NCBI RefSeq assembly: GCF_905200055.1
Contig: NZ_CAJKIS010000002.1
Location: 28,082-92,081 of the forward strand
DNA length: 64,000 nt
Origin: an uncultured Fusobacterium sp.
GTDB lineage: Bacteria > Fusobacteriota > Fusobacteriia > Fusobacteriales > Fusobacteriaceae
Direction of reading: 5' to 3'
The notes beneath the pieces were generated by a model, which was not told the DNA's origin, made no database searches, and was given only the letters and a program-made list of their open reading frames with translations. Shown here in pieces: positions 25,966-33,813 of the stretch (the first letter of the stretch is position 1; the number at the start of each line of letters is the position of its first letter). The translations under genes and the position numbers were made by a program.

Positions 25966-26355
25966 ATGGTAGGAATAGTAGTAGTCGCACACAATCCAAA
26001 ATTATCACAAGAGATTATAAATTTTTGTTTAGAGCTAAAAAAGAATGATTTTAATTTAATTAATGGTGGAGGAATTGATAAAGAGGGAAATTATGGAACT
26101 TGTCCACATATAATTTCAAGAGCTATAAAAAATGCAGATCAAGGAGATGGAGTAGTAGTCCTTTGTGATCTTGGAAGTTCAGTTTTAAATGCAGCAAAAG
26201 CTAAAGAGGCATTAAAAGATGAGATAAGAGTTGAGATAGTAGATGCTCCTATTGTAGAGGGGGCAATAGTTGGAGTTTCAGCAAATCATCCAAAGGTAAA
26301 AATTGAAGCTTTAGTTGAATTCATAAAAGAAGCAAAGGAGTTTCCTAAATTTTAA
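25966..26355 (+). CDS. dhaM: DhaM-like PTS phosphotransfer protein (EIIA-Man fold), orphan
   Basis: A 129-residue EIIA-Man-type domain. VVVAHNPKLSQEI near the N-terminus carries the phosphorylatable histidine. GDGVVVLCDLGSSVLNA matches the DhaM signature region, and the C-terminus is IVEGAIVGVSAN. DhaM passes phosphate from HPr to the dihydroxyacetone kinase subunit DhaL. Neither dhaK nor dhaL is within the window, so its partner must be encoded elsewhere. I choose the ATG at 25966, served by GGGGG at 25956-25960, over two upstream in-frame ATGs without ribosome sites. Confidence 0.75.
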   Translation: MVGIVVVAHNPKLSQEIINFCLELKKNDFNLINGGGIDKEGNYGTCPHIISRAIKNADQGDGVVVLCDLGSSVLNAAKAKEALKDEIRVEIVDAPIVEGAIVGVSANHPKVKIEALVEFIKEAKEFPKF

Positions 26356-26419
26356 CTTAAATTATATTAAAAAATAATATAGTAGTAGTATTTTTTTAGA
26401 TTATATCTCAGTTCACCCC

Positions 26420-26448
26420 TTGCTTTTATAAGGGATATGTGATATATT
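26420..26448 (+). promoter_or_regulatory. Promoter of the ileS leader transcript
   Basis: TTGCTT (26420-26425), 17-bp spacer, TATATT (26443-26448), preceded by TGA (extended -10). Transcription would begin near 26455, about 26 bases before the leader peptide start. Confidence 0.65.
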
Positions 26449-26480
26449 GTATTTAGGAAAATAAAAGGGGAGAAAAAGAG

Positions 26481-26531
26481 ATGGGATATAGAAAGGCTAT
26501 AATAATAATATCAATAATATGTTCAAAATAA
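26481..26531 (+). CDS. Isoleucine-rich leader peptide of ileS (MGYRKAIIIISIICSK)
   Basis: A 16-codon frame beginning with ATG at 26481, with AGGGGAG 9 bases upstream. It contains six isoleucine codons within seven consecutive positions (four Ile, Ser, two Ile), all ATA. It lies between a promoter and an intrinsic terminator, directly upstream of the isoleucyl-tRNA synthetase gene. By analogy with the his, ilv and pheST leaders, ribosome stalling at Ile codons when charged tRNA-Ile is scarce could prevent termination. ATATTAT (26533-26539) can pair with ATAATAT (26514-26520) inside the Ile codons, a possible 1:2 stem. ATA codons are read by the lysidine-modified tRNA-Ile2. No T-box sequence is seen. 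Confidence 0.7.
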   Translation: MGYRKAIIIISIICSK

Positions 26532-26593
26532 AATATTATAGATATTGTTAATGTGGCGTTGTATATGTTATTTCTTAATGAAAATTAGTAGAT

Positions 26594-26621
26594 AAGGGCA
26601 ACCACAGGTTGCCTTTTTTTT
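26594..26621 (+). terminator. Attenuator terminator in the ileS leader
   Basis: GGGCAACC (26596-26603) pairs with GGTTGCC(T) across ACA and is followed by eight T residues. It lies about 45 bases before the ileS start and 63 bases after the leader peptide stop. Confidence 0.85.
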
Positions 26622-26667
26622 ATAGGTAGAAATAAAATTAATATAAACTTTATATTAGGAGGTTTTT

Positions 26668-29600
26668 ATGTACAAAAAGGTGTCTACAAATCTTAATTTT
26701 GTAGAGAGAGAAAAAGAAATTGAAAAATTTTGGAAAGAAAACAAAATTTTTGAAAAAAGCTTAGATTTAAGAAAAGGGGATAAGACTTATACATTCTATG
26801 ATGGACCACCTACAGCTAATGGAAAGCCTCATATAGGGCATGTTTTAACTCGTGTTATTAAAGATATGATCCCTAGATATAGAACAATGAAAGGTTATGA
26901 TGTACCTAGAAAAGCTGGATGGGATACACATGGACTTCCAGTAGAACTAGAAGTAGAAAAACTATTAGGAATTAATGGTAAAGATCAAATTGAAAATTAT
27001 GGACTTGAACCATTTATTAATGAGTGTAAAAAAAGTGTATGGAAATATAAAAGCATGTGGGAAGATTTCTCTGGAACTGTAGGATTCTGGGCAGATATGG
27101 AGAAACCATATGTAACTTATGATAATAATTTCATCGAATCTGAATGGTGGGCATTAAAACAAATTTGGGAAAAAGGATTATTATATAAAGGATTTAAAAT
27201 AGTACCTTACTGCCCAAGATGTGGAACTCCTCTATCAAGCCATGAAGTTGCTCAAGGATATAAAGATGTAAAAGAAAAATCAGCTATTGTTAGATTTAAA
27301 GTTAAGGGGGAAGATGCTTATATTTTAGCATGGACAACTACTCCTTGGACTTTACCATCAAACGTAGCTCTTTGTGTAAACCCTAAAGAAACTTATGTAA
27401 AAGTAAAACATGGAGAATACACTTACTATATGGCAGAAGCTTTAGTAGCAACTGTGCTTAAAGAGGATTATGAAATCCTTGAAACTTATGTAGGAAAAGA
27501 TTTAGAATATAAAGAGTATGAACCACTATTTGACTTTGTTTCACCAGATAAAAAATGTTGGTTTGTAACTTGTGATGATTATGTAACACTTACAGATGGA
27601 ACTGGAGTAGTTCATATTGCACCTGCATTCGGGGAAGACGACGCCAATGTTGGAAGAAAATATGACTTACCATTTGTTCAATTAGTTGATGCTAAGGGGG
27701 AAATGACAAAAGAAACTCCTTGGGCTGGAACTTTCTGTAAAAAAGCTGATAAACCTATCTTAATAGATTTAGAAACAAGAGGGCTATTATTTGATGCTCC
27801 ATCATTTGAACATAATTATCCTCATTGCTGGAGATGTGACACACCTCTTATCTACTATGCAAGAGAATCATGGTTCATCAAAATGACAGCTGTAAAAGAT
27901 GATCTTATCAGAAATAATAATACAATTAACTGGATACCAAAAACAATAGGAAAAGGACGTTTTGGAGATTGGTTAGAAAATGTTCAAGACTGGGGTATCA
28001 GTAGGGATAGATATTGGGGAACTCCACTAAATGTTTGGGAGTGTGAATGTGGACATAAACATGCAATAGGAAGTATAGCTGAATTAAAATCTATGTCACC
28101 TAATTGTCCAGATAATATAGAGTTACACCGTCCATATATTGATGCTGTAACTATTACTTGTCCTCACTGTGGAAAACAAATGCATAGAGTGTCAGAAGTA
28201 ATTGACTGTTGGTTTGACTCAGGATCAATGCCTTTTGCTCAACATCACTATCCATTTGAAAATCAAGATCTATTTGAAAAACAATTCCCTGCTGACTTTA
28301 TATCAGAGGCAGTTGACCAAACAAGAGGATGGTTCTATTCACTTCTTGCAATATCTACTTTGATATTTAATAAAGCACCATATAAAAATGTAATTGTTTT
28401 AGGACACGTTCAAGATGAGAATGGACAAAAAATGTCTAAATCTAAAGGAAATGCAGTAGATCCATTTGAAGCTCTAGCAACTTATGGAGCAGATGCAATT
28501 CGTTGGTATTTCTATATTAACTCAGCTCCTTGGCTACCAAATAGATTCCACGGAAAAGCTGTATTAGAAGGACAACGTAAATTTATGTCAACATTATGGA
28601 ACACTTATGCTTTCTATGTTCTATATGCTGAGATAGATCAATTTGATCCTACAAAATATACACTAGATAAAGAAAAATTAACTGTAATGGACAGATGGTT
28701 ACTTTCAAAATTAAATACAGTTGTAAAAGGTGTAGATGAAAACCTAGCTGATTATAAATTATTAGAAGCAGCTAGACTTCTACAAGATTTTGTTGATGAA
28801 TTAAGTAACTGGTATGTAAGAAGAAGTAGAGAACGTTTCTGGGTACAAGATATGACAGATGATAAGATCACTGCATATATGACTCTTTACACAGCATTAG
28901 TTACTATTTGTAAAACAGCAGCTCCAATGATTCCATTTATGACAGAGGAGATCTATCAAAATTTAGTTTGCAGTGTAGATAAAAATGCTCCTGAAAGTAT
29001 TCACTTAACTGATTATCCAACAGTTGATGAAACAATGATTGATAAAGAACTTGAAGATAACATGGAAGAAGTGTTACAAGTTGTAACTTTAGGAAGAGCA
29101 GCAAGAAATGCAGCTAACATTAAAAATAGACAACCAATAGCTAATATCTATGTAAAAGCTGAAAATGTAGTTGGAGAGCTATATCAAAATATAATTAAAG
29201 AGGAACTAAATATTAAAGATATCCACTTTATAGATGATGCTTCACAATTTACTTCATATACATTTAAACCACAACTAAAAACTTTAGGACAAAGATATGG
29301 TAAAAAAGTTAATGAGATTCGTACTTTATTAGCTGAAATTGATGGAAGCAAAGCTAAAAAAGAACTTGATACAACAGGAGTTCTTAAATTACAACTTTCT
29401 GATGGAACAGAAGCACCTTTAGCACCAGAAGATCTTTTAATAGATACTGCTCAAACTGAAGGATATATGCCTTTAGAAGATAGAGGAGTTACTGTTATCC
29501 TTGATACAAAACTTACTCCTGAATTAATAGAAGAAGGATTTGTAAGAGAAGTTATCAGTAAAATCCAATCTATGCGTAAAGAAGCTAACTTTGATGTAAT

Positions 29601-29784
29601 GGATCATATTGTTCTTTATGAAAAAGACAATGATAAGATAAAAGATATTATTACTAGAAATGCAGAGGAAATTAAACATGATACTTTAACAGATGAGATA
29701 GTGTTTGGAGAAGTAGATGGATTTACAGCAGATTTTAATGTAAATGGAGAAAAAGTTTCTTTTGGAGTAAAAGTAAATAAATAG
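26668..29784 (+). CDS. ileS: Isoleucyl-tRNA synthetase, type 2 (long form)
   Basis: Class I synthetase charging tRNA-Ile. The 1038 residues are about 100 longer than E. coli IleS. The KAGWDTHGLPVELEVEK segment following the HIGH motif (PHIGH, residues 56-60) is typical of the eukaryote-like IleS2 type. KMSKSKG is present near residue 590. Cysteine pairs CPRCGTP and CRCDTP-like (CWRCDTP) lie in the editing domain region. IleS2 enzymes are known to be less sensitive to mupirocin, so that trait may be predicted. It is preceded by AGGAGG and the leader-peptide attenuator, and followed by a terminator. Confidence 0.96.
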   Translation: MYKKVSTNLNFVEREKEIEKFWKENKIFEKSLDLRKGDKTYTFYDGPPTANGKPHIGHVLTRVIKDMIPRYRTMKGYDVPRKAGWDTHGLPVELEVEKLLGINGKDQIENYGLEPFINECKKSVWKYKSMWEDFSGTVGFWADMEKPYVTYDNNFIESEWWALKQIWEKGLLYKGFKIVPYCPRCGTPLSSHEVAQGYKDVKEKSAIVRFKVKGEDAYILAWTTTPWTLPSNVALCVNPKETYVKVKHGEYTYYMAEALVATVLKEDYEILETYVGKDLEYKEYEPLFDFVSPDKKCWFVTCDDYVTLTDGTGVVHIAPAFGEDDANVGRKYDLPFVQLVDAKGEMTKETPWAGTFCKKADKPILIDLETRGLLFDAPSFEHNYPHCWRCDTPLIYYARESWFIKMTAVKDDLIRNNNTINWIPKTIGKGRFGDWLENVQDWGISRDRYWGTPLNVWECECGHKHAIGSIAELKSMSPNCPDNIELHRPYIDAVTITCPHCGKQMHRVSEVIDCWFDSGSMPFAQHHYPFENQDLFEKQFPADFISEAVDQTRGWFYSLLAISTLIFNKAPYKNVIVLGHVQDENGQKMSKSKGNAVDPFEALATYGADAIRWYFYINSAPWLPNRFHGKAVLEGQRKFMSTLWNTYAFYVLYAEIDQFDPTKYTLDKEKLTVMDRWLLSKLNTVVKGVDENLADYKLLEAARLLQDFVDELSNWYVRRSRERFWVQDMTDDKITAYMTLYTALVTICKTAAPMIPFMTEEIYQNLVCSVDKNAPESIHLTDYPTVDETMIDKELEDNMEEVLQVVTLGRAARNAANIKNRQPIANIYVKAENVVGELYQNIIKEELNIKDIHFIDDASQFTSYTFKPQLKTLGQRYGKKVNEIRTLLAEIDGSKAKKELDTTGVLKLQLSDGTEAPLAPEDLLIDTAQTEGYMPLEDRGVTVILDTKLTPELIEEGFVREVISKIQSMRKEANFDVMDHIVLYEKDNDKIKDIITRNAEEIKHDTLTDEIVFGEVDGFTADFNVNGEKVSFGVKVNK

Positions 29785-29791
29785 CATTTTT

Positions 29792-29822
29792 GAGGGAGGT
29801 TTTTATAAACCTCTCTTTTTTT
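29792..29822 (+). terminator. Terminator of ileS
   Basis: GGGAGGTTT and AAACCTCTC form a stem around TTAT, followed by TTTTTTT. Confidence 0.8.
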
Positions 29823-29828
29823 AAAATA

Positions 29829-29868
29829 TTGTAACAAAATTGACATATATATCTGTTATTATTAAAAC
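29829..29868 (+). promoter_or_regulatory. Promoter of sRNA copy 1
   Basis: TTGTAACA followed by TTGACA (29840-29845), then, 10 bases further, TTATTAT in an AT-rich -10 region. The same TTGTAACA-n3-TTGACA-n10-TTATTAT layout occurs at copy 2 (41550-41583). The precise -10 hexamer is uncertain. Confidence 0.55.
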
Positions 29869-29943
29869 ATAATAAATCTTTCCCCAAGATGTTTTATATA
29901 TAGATATACAAAAAAAGACATAGATTTTTCTATGTCTTTTTTT
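29869..29943 (+). ncRNA. Small RNA gene, copy 1 of a two-copy family
   Basis: A 38-base block (29871-29908) is identical at 37 positions to 41593-41630. It contains a 5-bp hairpin ATCTT-TCCCC-AAGAT with a C-rich loop. It is followed by its own terminator (GACATAG / CTATGTC, then T7), whose stem sequence differs from that of copy 2 while the structure is kept. Promoter-like sequence precedes it, and no open reading frame of note is present. The C-rich loop could pair with GGGGA-type ribosome sites, as the UCCC motifs of RsaE-class sRNAs do. It lies between ileS and the opposite-strand lytT. Confidence 0.7.
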
Positions 29944-29944
29944 G

Positions 29945-30667
29945 TTATTTAATAACTAACATCTCTTTAAACTCTTTGATATTATTACGACTTACAGGAA
30001 CTTTGAATTTTAGATCTTGAATTTTTAAAATATAAGTTCCATTAAACCAAGGTTCAACCTCAGTTATCTTATCAAGATTAACAATATACGATCTATGAGT
30101 TCTATAAAATTTCCATACTGGCAGAAGTTCTTCCCATTTAGAGATCTTTATTTTAGAAGAGTAAGAGTGATCTTTTGTATGGATAATACTCTCTTTTTCT
30201 CCAGCTTCAATATAATATATATCATCAATAGAGATAACAAACATTTTTTCATCAGAAGTGACAGTGATCTTAGTTATTTGGCTGACCTCTTTTGTGTGCT
30301 CATGCTCTTTAAGTTTAGTAATATTATCTAATACCTCATTTATTCTTTTATCAGAATAAGGCTTTAAAAGATAATCGAAAGCTTTTATCTCAAAAGCTTC
30401 AGGAGCATAATCTCTATATGCTGTGATAAAAATTATTTTTAGATTTTCATCTAATTTTGACAATATTTTTCCAAGGCTCATTCCATCTAATTCAGGCATA
30501 TTTATATCTAAAAAAACCACATCAGTTTTATTATCTTGAAGATATTTTAAAGCATCAAGTGGATTTTCAAACTCTTTTTCTAACTCTATTCCATCATGGT
30601 TTTCAATAAAGAATTTCAATTCTTCTCTAGCCGGAAACTCATCTTCAACTATTACACATTTAACCAT
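29945..30667 (-). CDS. LytTR-type response regulator
   Basis: A 240-residue two-component regulator. The receiver domain has acidic residues at E8-D9, the phosphorylation site D54 in VVFLDINMPEL and KPY near 103. The C-terminal LytTR DNA-binding domain contains FYRTHRSYIVNLDKI and VPVSRNN. Its partner is the LytS-type kinase at 32061-33713, from which it is separated by a transposable element. The open frame extends 19 codons further upstream, but that sequence belongs to the element end; the family start is the ATG at 30667. No clear ribosome site remains in front of it, so its expression may be reduced. It is probably BtsR-like, acting on the adjacent cstA gene. Confidence 0.88.
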   Translation of the reverse strand: MVKCVIVEDEFPAREELKFFIENHDGIELEKEFENPLDALKYLQDNKTDVVFLDINMPELDGMSLGKILSKLDENLKIIFITAYRDYAPEAFEIKAFDYLLKPYSDKRINEVLDNITKLKEHEHTKEVSQITKITVTSDEKMFVISIDDIYYIEAGEKESIIHTKDHSYSSKIKISKWEELLPVWKFYRTHRSYIVNLDKITEVEPWFNGTYILKIQDLKFKVPVSRNNIKEFKEMLVIK

Positions 30668-30827
30668 TAAAACCGTTGCCAAAAATCTATAAAAATATAG
30701 AAATTTGTTTATTTCCTTCTTCATAGAATCCGATTTTGCCGTAGCTACTTTCCTTTGATATAACTCTCCAAAGGCTTAAATTCGGATACAACGCGTCCTA
30801 CACATTAGCATTTTCTTGTTTGTGAAA
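30668..30827 (-). ncRNA. Probable omega/reRNA region and right end of the tnpB element
   Basis: This is the sequence 3' of tnpB. It contains a stem CCTTTG/CAAAGG, a longer-range pairing ATCCGA/TCGGAT, and near its distal end a hairpin TTCTATA/TATAGA. GC content rises relative to the flanks. TnpB nucleases use an RNA made from the 3' end of tnpB and the element's right end, with the guide taken from the adjacent host sequence. If so, the guide here would be the start of the lytT gene. The exact boundary is not determined. Confidence 0.55.
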
Positions 30828-32050
30828 TTATGCTAATTTATACATAGATAAATTTAATGAAGCATTATAATCTCTATCAATTATCGCTCCACAATGTTGA
30901 CACTTGTAAATTCTATCTTTCAATTTCAAATCATGTTTGATAGAACCACAAATACTACAAGTTTTTGATGATGGATAAAATCTATCTGCTACTATTAATT
31001 CAATTCCATTTAATTCTGTTTTATAGGTTATATATTGTCTAAATTTATTAAAACATTGTTTTCTTACTGAATCAGACAAATGTTTATTTTTCATCATTCC
31101 AGAAACATTCAAATCTTCTATTACAATTCTGTATGGTTTGGTTTTCACTATACTTGTTGTAACTTGATGAAGATAGTTGTTTCGAATGTTTACTAATTTT
31201 CTATGTATTAGTTTTGTTGTATTTTCCAATTTTTCTATATTTTTAGTTTTTATAAATTGACAACGCCCACCTCCTTCTTTTTTGATTTTATTCATCTCAT
31301 ATTTTCTGCTAATTTGTCTTTGTTTCTGTTTTAATTTCTTTTCTAACTTTTTAACTTTTTTAGTTTTATTAATATTGTTAAAAACTTTTCCATCTGAACA
31401 AATAGCCAAGTCTTTTAATCCTAAATCTATACCTAATGAAATATCTGTTAATTCTTCCTGTTTTTTATCAACTTTTACTCCTACAGATAGATACCAATAC
31501 TTATTATCATAAGTAACTCTAGGATTATTATATTTAACATCAATAGGTATTTGTTCATTTATTTTTATCCAACCTACTTTTTCAATTAAAACTTTTTTCT
31601 CTTTAACTTTTAATTTTGAAGTATCATTGTAAAAACTAGGTTTACTTTTCTTTCTACTCTTAAATTTTGGTTTATTTGCTAAACCTTTGAAAAATCTTTT
31701 ATAAGCATTACAAGCGTCTTTTACAGCTTGCTTAGTAACATTATTTGATACTTCATTTAACCAAGTTAGTTCTGACTTCTTTAATTGAGTTAATTCTTTT
31801 CTGATAATTCCATCGCTAATAAATTTTCCACCATTTTTATAATTTTCTTCCTGTTTCGTAAGAGTGTAATTATAGATAAACCTAGCAGTCCCTACAGATT
31901 GCCACAATTTTTGTTCTTGCTCTTTAGTTGGATAAAGTCTAACTTTCTTCGCAAGTATCATCTTCTATTAACTCCTTAATCATTTTTTGTGTTATACACT
32001 AATCTATAAGTATATATTATTATATAAAATTACATATTTTTAATAACAGT
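30672..32050 (-). mobile_element. IS200/IS605-type element with tnpB only
   Basis: A single tnpB gene with flanking noncoding sequence is inserted between lytS and lytT, two genes that normally form one operon. There is no tnpA (Y1 transposase) or serine recombinase next to it, so it can only move if helped in trans. The limits given are approximate: the left limit is taken from the hairpin beside lytT and the right limit from the lytS stop. Confidence 0.7.
30828..31961 (-). CDS. tnpB: TnpB RNA-guided nuclease (OrfB, IS605 family)
   Basis: A 377-residue TnpB with an intact RuvC-like site: D179 in GIDLGLKDLA, E282 in VIEDLNVSGM and the aspartates of DRDYNASLN (362-364). A zinc ribbon is formed by C335, C338, C354 and C357. 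The N-terminal region (YPTKEQEQKLWQSVGTARFIYN) is the usual OrfB_IS605 helix-turn-helix. All catalytic residues and full length are preserved, so it is probably an active ancestor-type (Cas12-like) nuclease. The start ATG follows AAGGAG. No accessory transposase is nearby. Confidence 0.93.
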   Translation of the reverse strand: MILAKKVRLYPTKEQEQKLWQSVGTARFIYNYTLTKQEENYKNGGKFISDGIIRKELTQLKKSELTWLNEVSNNVTKQAVKDACNAYKRFFKGLANKPKFKSRKKSKPSFYNDTSKLKVKEKKVLIEKVGWIKINEQIPIDVKYNNPRVTYDNKYWYLSVGVKVDKKQEELTDISLGIDLGLKDLAICSDGKVFNNINKTKKVKKLEKKLKQKQRQISRKYEMNKIKKEGGGRCQFIKTKNIEKLENTTKLIHRKLVNIRNNYLHQVTTSIVKTKPYRIVIEDLNVSGMMKNKHLSDSVRKQCFNKFRQYITYKTELNGIELIVADRFYPSSKTCSICGSIKHDLKLKDRIYKCQHCGAIIDRDYNASLNLSMYKLA

Positions 32051-32060
32051 TCTAAGCCCA

Positions 32061-33713
32061 CTATTCAATATAAAAGGATATTTTTGTTCCAGTTTCTAAT
32101 TTCTCAACAATAAGACCCTTACCATATATTAGTTTAATTCTATTATGTACATTTTTTAATCCAATATTTTTATCTATTCTATCATCTAAATTATCAATGA
32201 TTTTTTGATCAATTCCAATACCGTTATCTTCTATTGTTATAAAGCAACCTTCATTTTCCTTTTTTGCTATTATATTTACAAATCCACCTTCACGTTTTTT
32301 TAATAATCCATGTTTTATACTATTTTCAACAAGAGGTTGAATAATAAGGCTAGGGATACTGATATTTTTAACATTTTCATCTACATCTATATTTAAAGAT
32401 ATTTTCTCTCCAAAACGAGCTTTTTCAATATTAAAATATGCTTTTACTTGCTCTAACTCCATCTCAAGAGGTACTAATTTACAAGAATTTTCAAGATTAT
32501 ATCTTAAATAAGTTGAAAGATCTATAATAATCTCTCTAGCTTTATTAGGATCTTTTCTCACAAAGAAAGATGTAGTATGTAAAGCATTAAAAAGAAAATG
32601 TGGATTAATTTGAGTTTGTAGAGCTTTTAATTCAGCTTCCTTTGCCATAGTTTTAAGATTTTCAACACTACTTAACTCCAACTGAGTAGAGATAAGAAGA
32701 GATAATCCCTCAACTAAATATTGATTTGAAGCAGTTACATTTTCTTTAGTATCAAAGTATATCTTTAAAGTCCCAGAGACTTTATCTCCTTGGAATAATG
32801 GTGAGATAATACAAGATTTAATTTTTCCAGTGACACATTGAAAATATTTAACATCATCACATTGTCCAATTATACATAATTTTCCAGTTTTTAAAACTTG
32901 TTTTGTTACTTCACTTTTTATATCTGTATGAGCAATTTTAAAATCTTCAGATGTTGAATAGCTAGCAGTAATATATTTTTCATTAGTAATTACTACAGCT
33001 TTTGCTCCTAAAGAATCAGATATAATTTTACAAACTTCATTTAAAGATTCCCCATTTCTAAAATAGGGTAAAGTTTTATTGGCAATTTCCAGAGAAAGCT
33101 TAGCTTGTTTTCCAGCTATAATATCCTTCTCCTCAATAATATCTTGAATAATAAGTAAAACAATAGAAACTCCCACTGCATTAGCTAAAATCATTGGAAA
33201 ATATATGTTTGAAACAATATCCTTTGCCAGTTCAAAATCTTTTCCCATAACTAAAATAAGTAGCATGCTGAGATTTTCAACTAAAAATCCTCCAAGAAAC
33301 CCATATAAATAGAAGTTTTTCTCATTACATTTTTTATATAGATATGCTGTGATAAATCCTCCAATCATAGTAGCAGTAGCACAAGGGATAGTAGTAATTG
33401 GATCTACATCTATGAAAAGTCGATGAAGTCCTGCAATAAATCCAGCAAGTATTCCAACTTCTGGTCCAGCTAAAATTCCACCAACCACAACACCAATATT
33501 TCTTACATTAACAATAGCACCACGATAATCTGCACCAGTATATGTACCAATAATTGCTAAAATTGAAAAGAAACATGAAAGAATAAAAACATCTTTTTTA
33601 GAGTATTTTTTATGAGTGAATATATCTTTGGCTCTTTTTAGCTTTGTAAAGAAAAAAGCAATAGCAATAATGTAACCTAAGTTATTAAAAAGATGACTAA
33701 TTAATTTAAACAA
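32061..33713 (-). CDS. LytS-type sensor histidine kinase
   Basis: A 550-residue membrane kinase. The N-terminal 200 residues are a multi-helix LytS sensor (5TMR-LYT), containing GTYTGADYRGAIVNVRNIG and VGGILAGPEVGILAG. A GAF-like domain follows, then His_kinase (PF06580) with the phosphoacceptor in LQTQINPHFLFNALH and a HATPase domain with ENSIKHGL and EDNGIGID. It forms a pair with the LytTR regulator at 29945. The closest functional analogues are the pyruvate sensors BtsS/LytS, which control CstA/BtsT-type or PftAB carriers; a CstA-family gene is divergently transcribed here. Confidence 0.9.
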   Translation of the reverse strand: MFKLISHLFNNLGYIIAIAFFFTKLKRAKDIFTHKKYSKKDVFILSCFFSILAIIGTYTGADYRGAIVNVRNIGVVVGGILAGPEVGILAGFIAGLHRLFIDVDPITTIPCATATMIGGFITAYLYKKCNEKNFYLYGFLGGFLVENLSMLLILVMGKDFELAKDIVSNIYFPMILANAVGVSIVLLIIQDIIEEKDIIAGKQAKLSLEIANKTLPYFRNGESLNEVCKIISDSLGAKAVVITNEKYITASYSTSEDFKIAHTDIKSEVTKQVLKTGKLCIIGQCDDVKYFQCVTGKIKSCIISPLFQGDKVSGTLKIYFDTKENVTASNQYLVEGLSLLISTQLELSSVENLKTMAKEAELKALQTQINPHFLFNALHTTSFFVRKDPNKAREIIIDLSTYLRYNLENSCKLVPLEMELEQVKAYFNIEKARFGEKISLNIDVDENVKNISIPSLIIQPLVENSIKHGLLKKREGGFVNIIAKKENEGCFITIEDNGIGIDQKIIDNLDDRIDKNIGLKNVHNRIKLIYGKGLIVEKLETGTKISFYIE

Positions 33714-33782
33714 AATTCTACCTCCTACACAGCTATGAAAATTATATCATAAAAAAATAAAGATAAAAAGTGGTATTTGAGG

Positions 33783-33813
33783 ATTGAATTTTGCATTTTA
33801 AGTATTGGATTTA
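33783..33813 (+). promoter_or_regulatory. Direct repeats upstream of cstA, candidate LytTR site
   Basis: ATTGAATTTT (33783-33792) and ATTGGATTTA (33804-33813) are similar 10-mers spaced exactly 21 bp apart, i.e. on the same helix face. LytTR regulators typically bind two direct repeats with about this spacing. The cstA promoter downstream has a TATAAG -10 (33869-33874) without a good -35 box, as expected for an activated promoter. Confidence 0.35.

Noticed and set aside
25863..26048. 61-codon frame overlapping the DhaM-like gene
   Set aside because: It runs across the promoter and into a different frame of the DhaM coding region.
26401..26440. Hairpin CCCTT/AAGGG before the ileS leader
   Set aside because: It overlaps the -35 box and precedes the expected transcription start, so it is unlikely to be an RNA structure of the leader.
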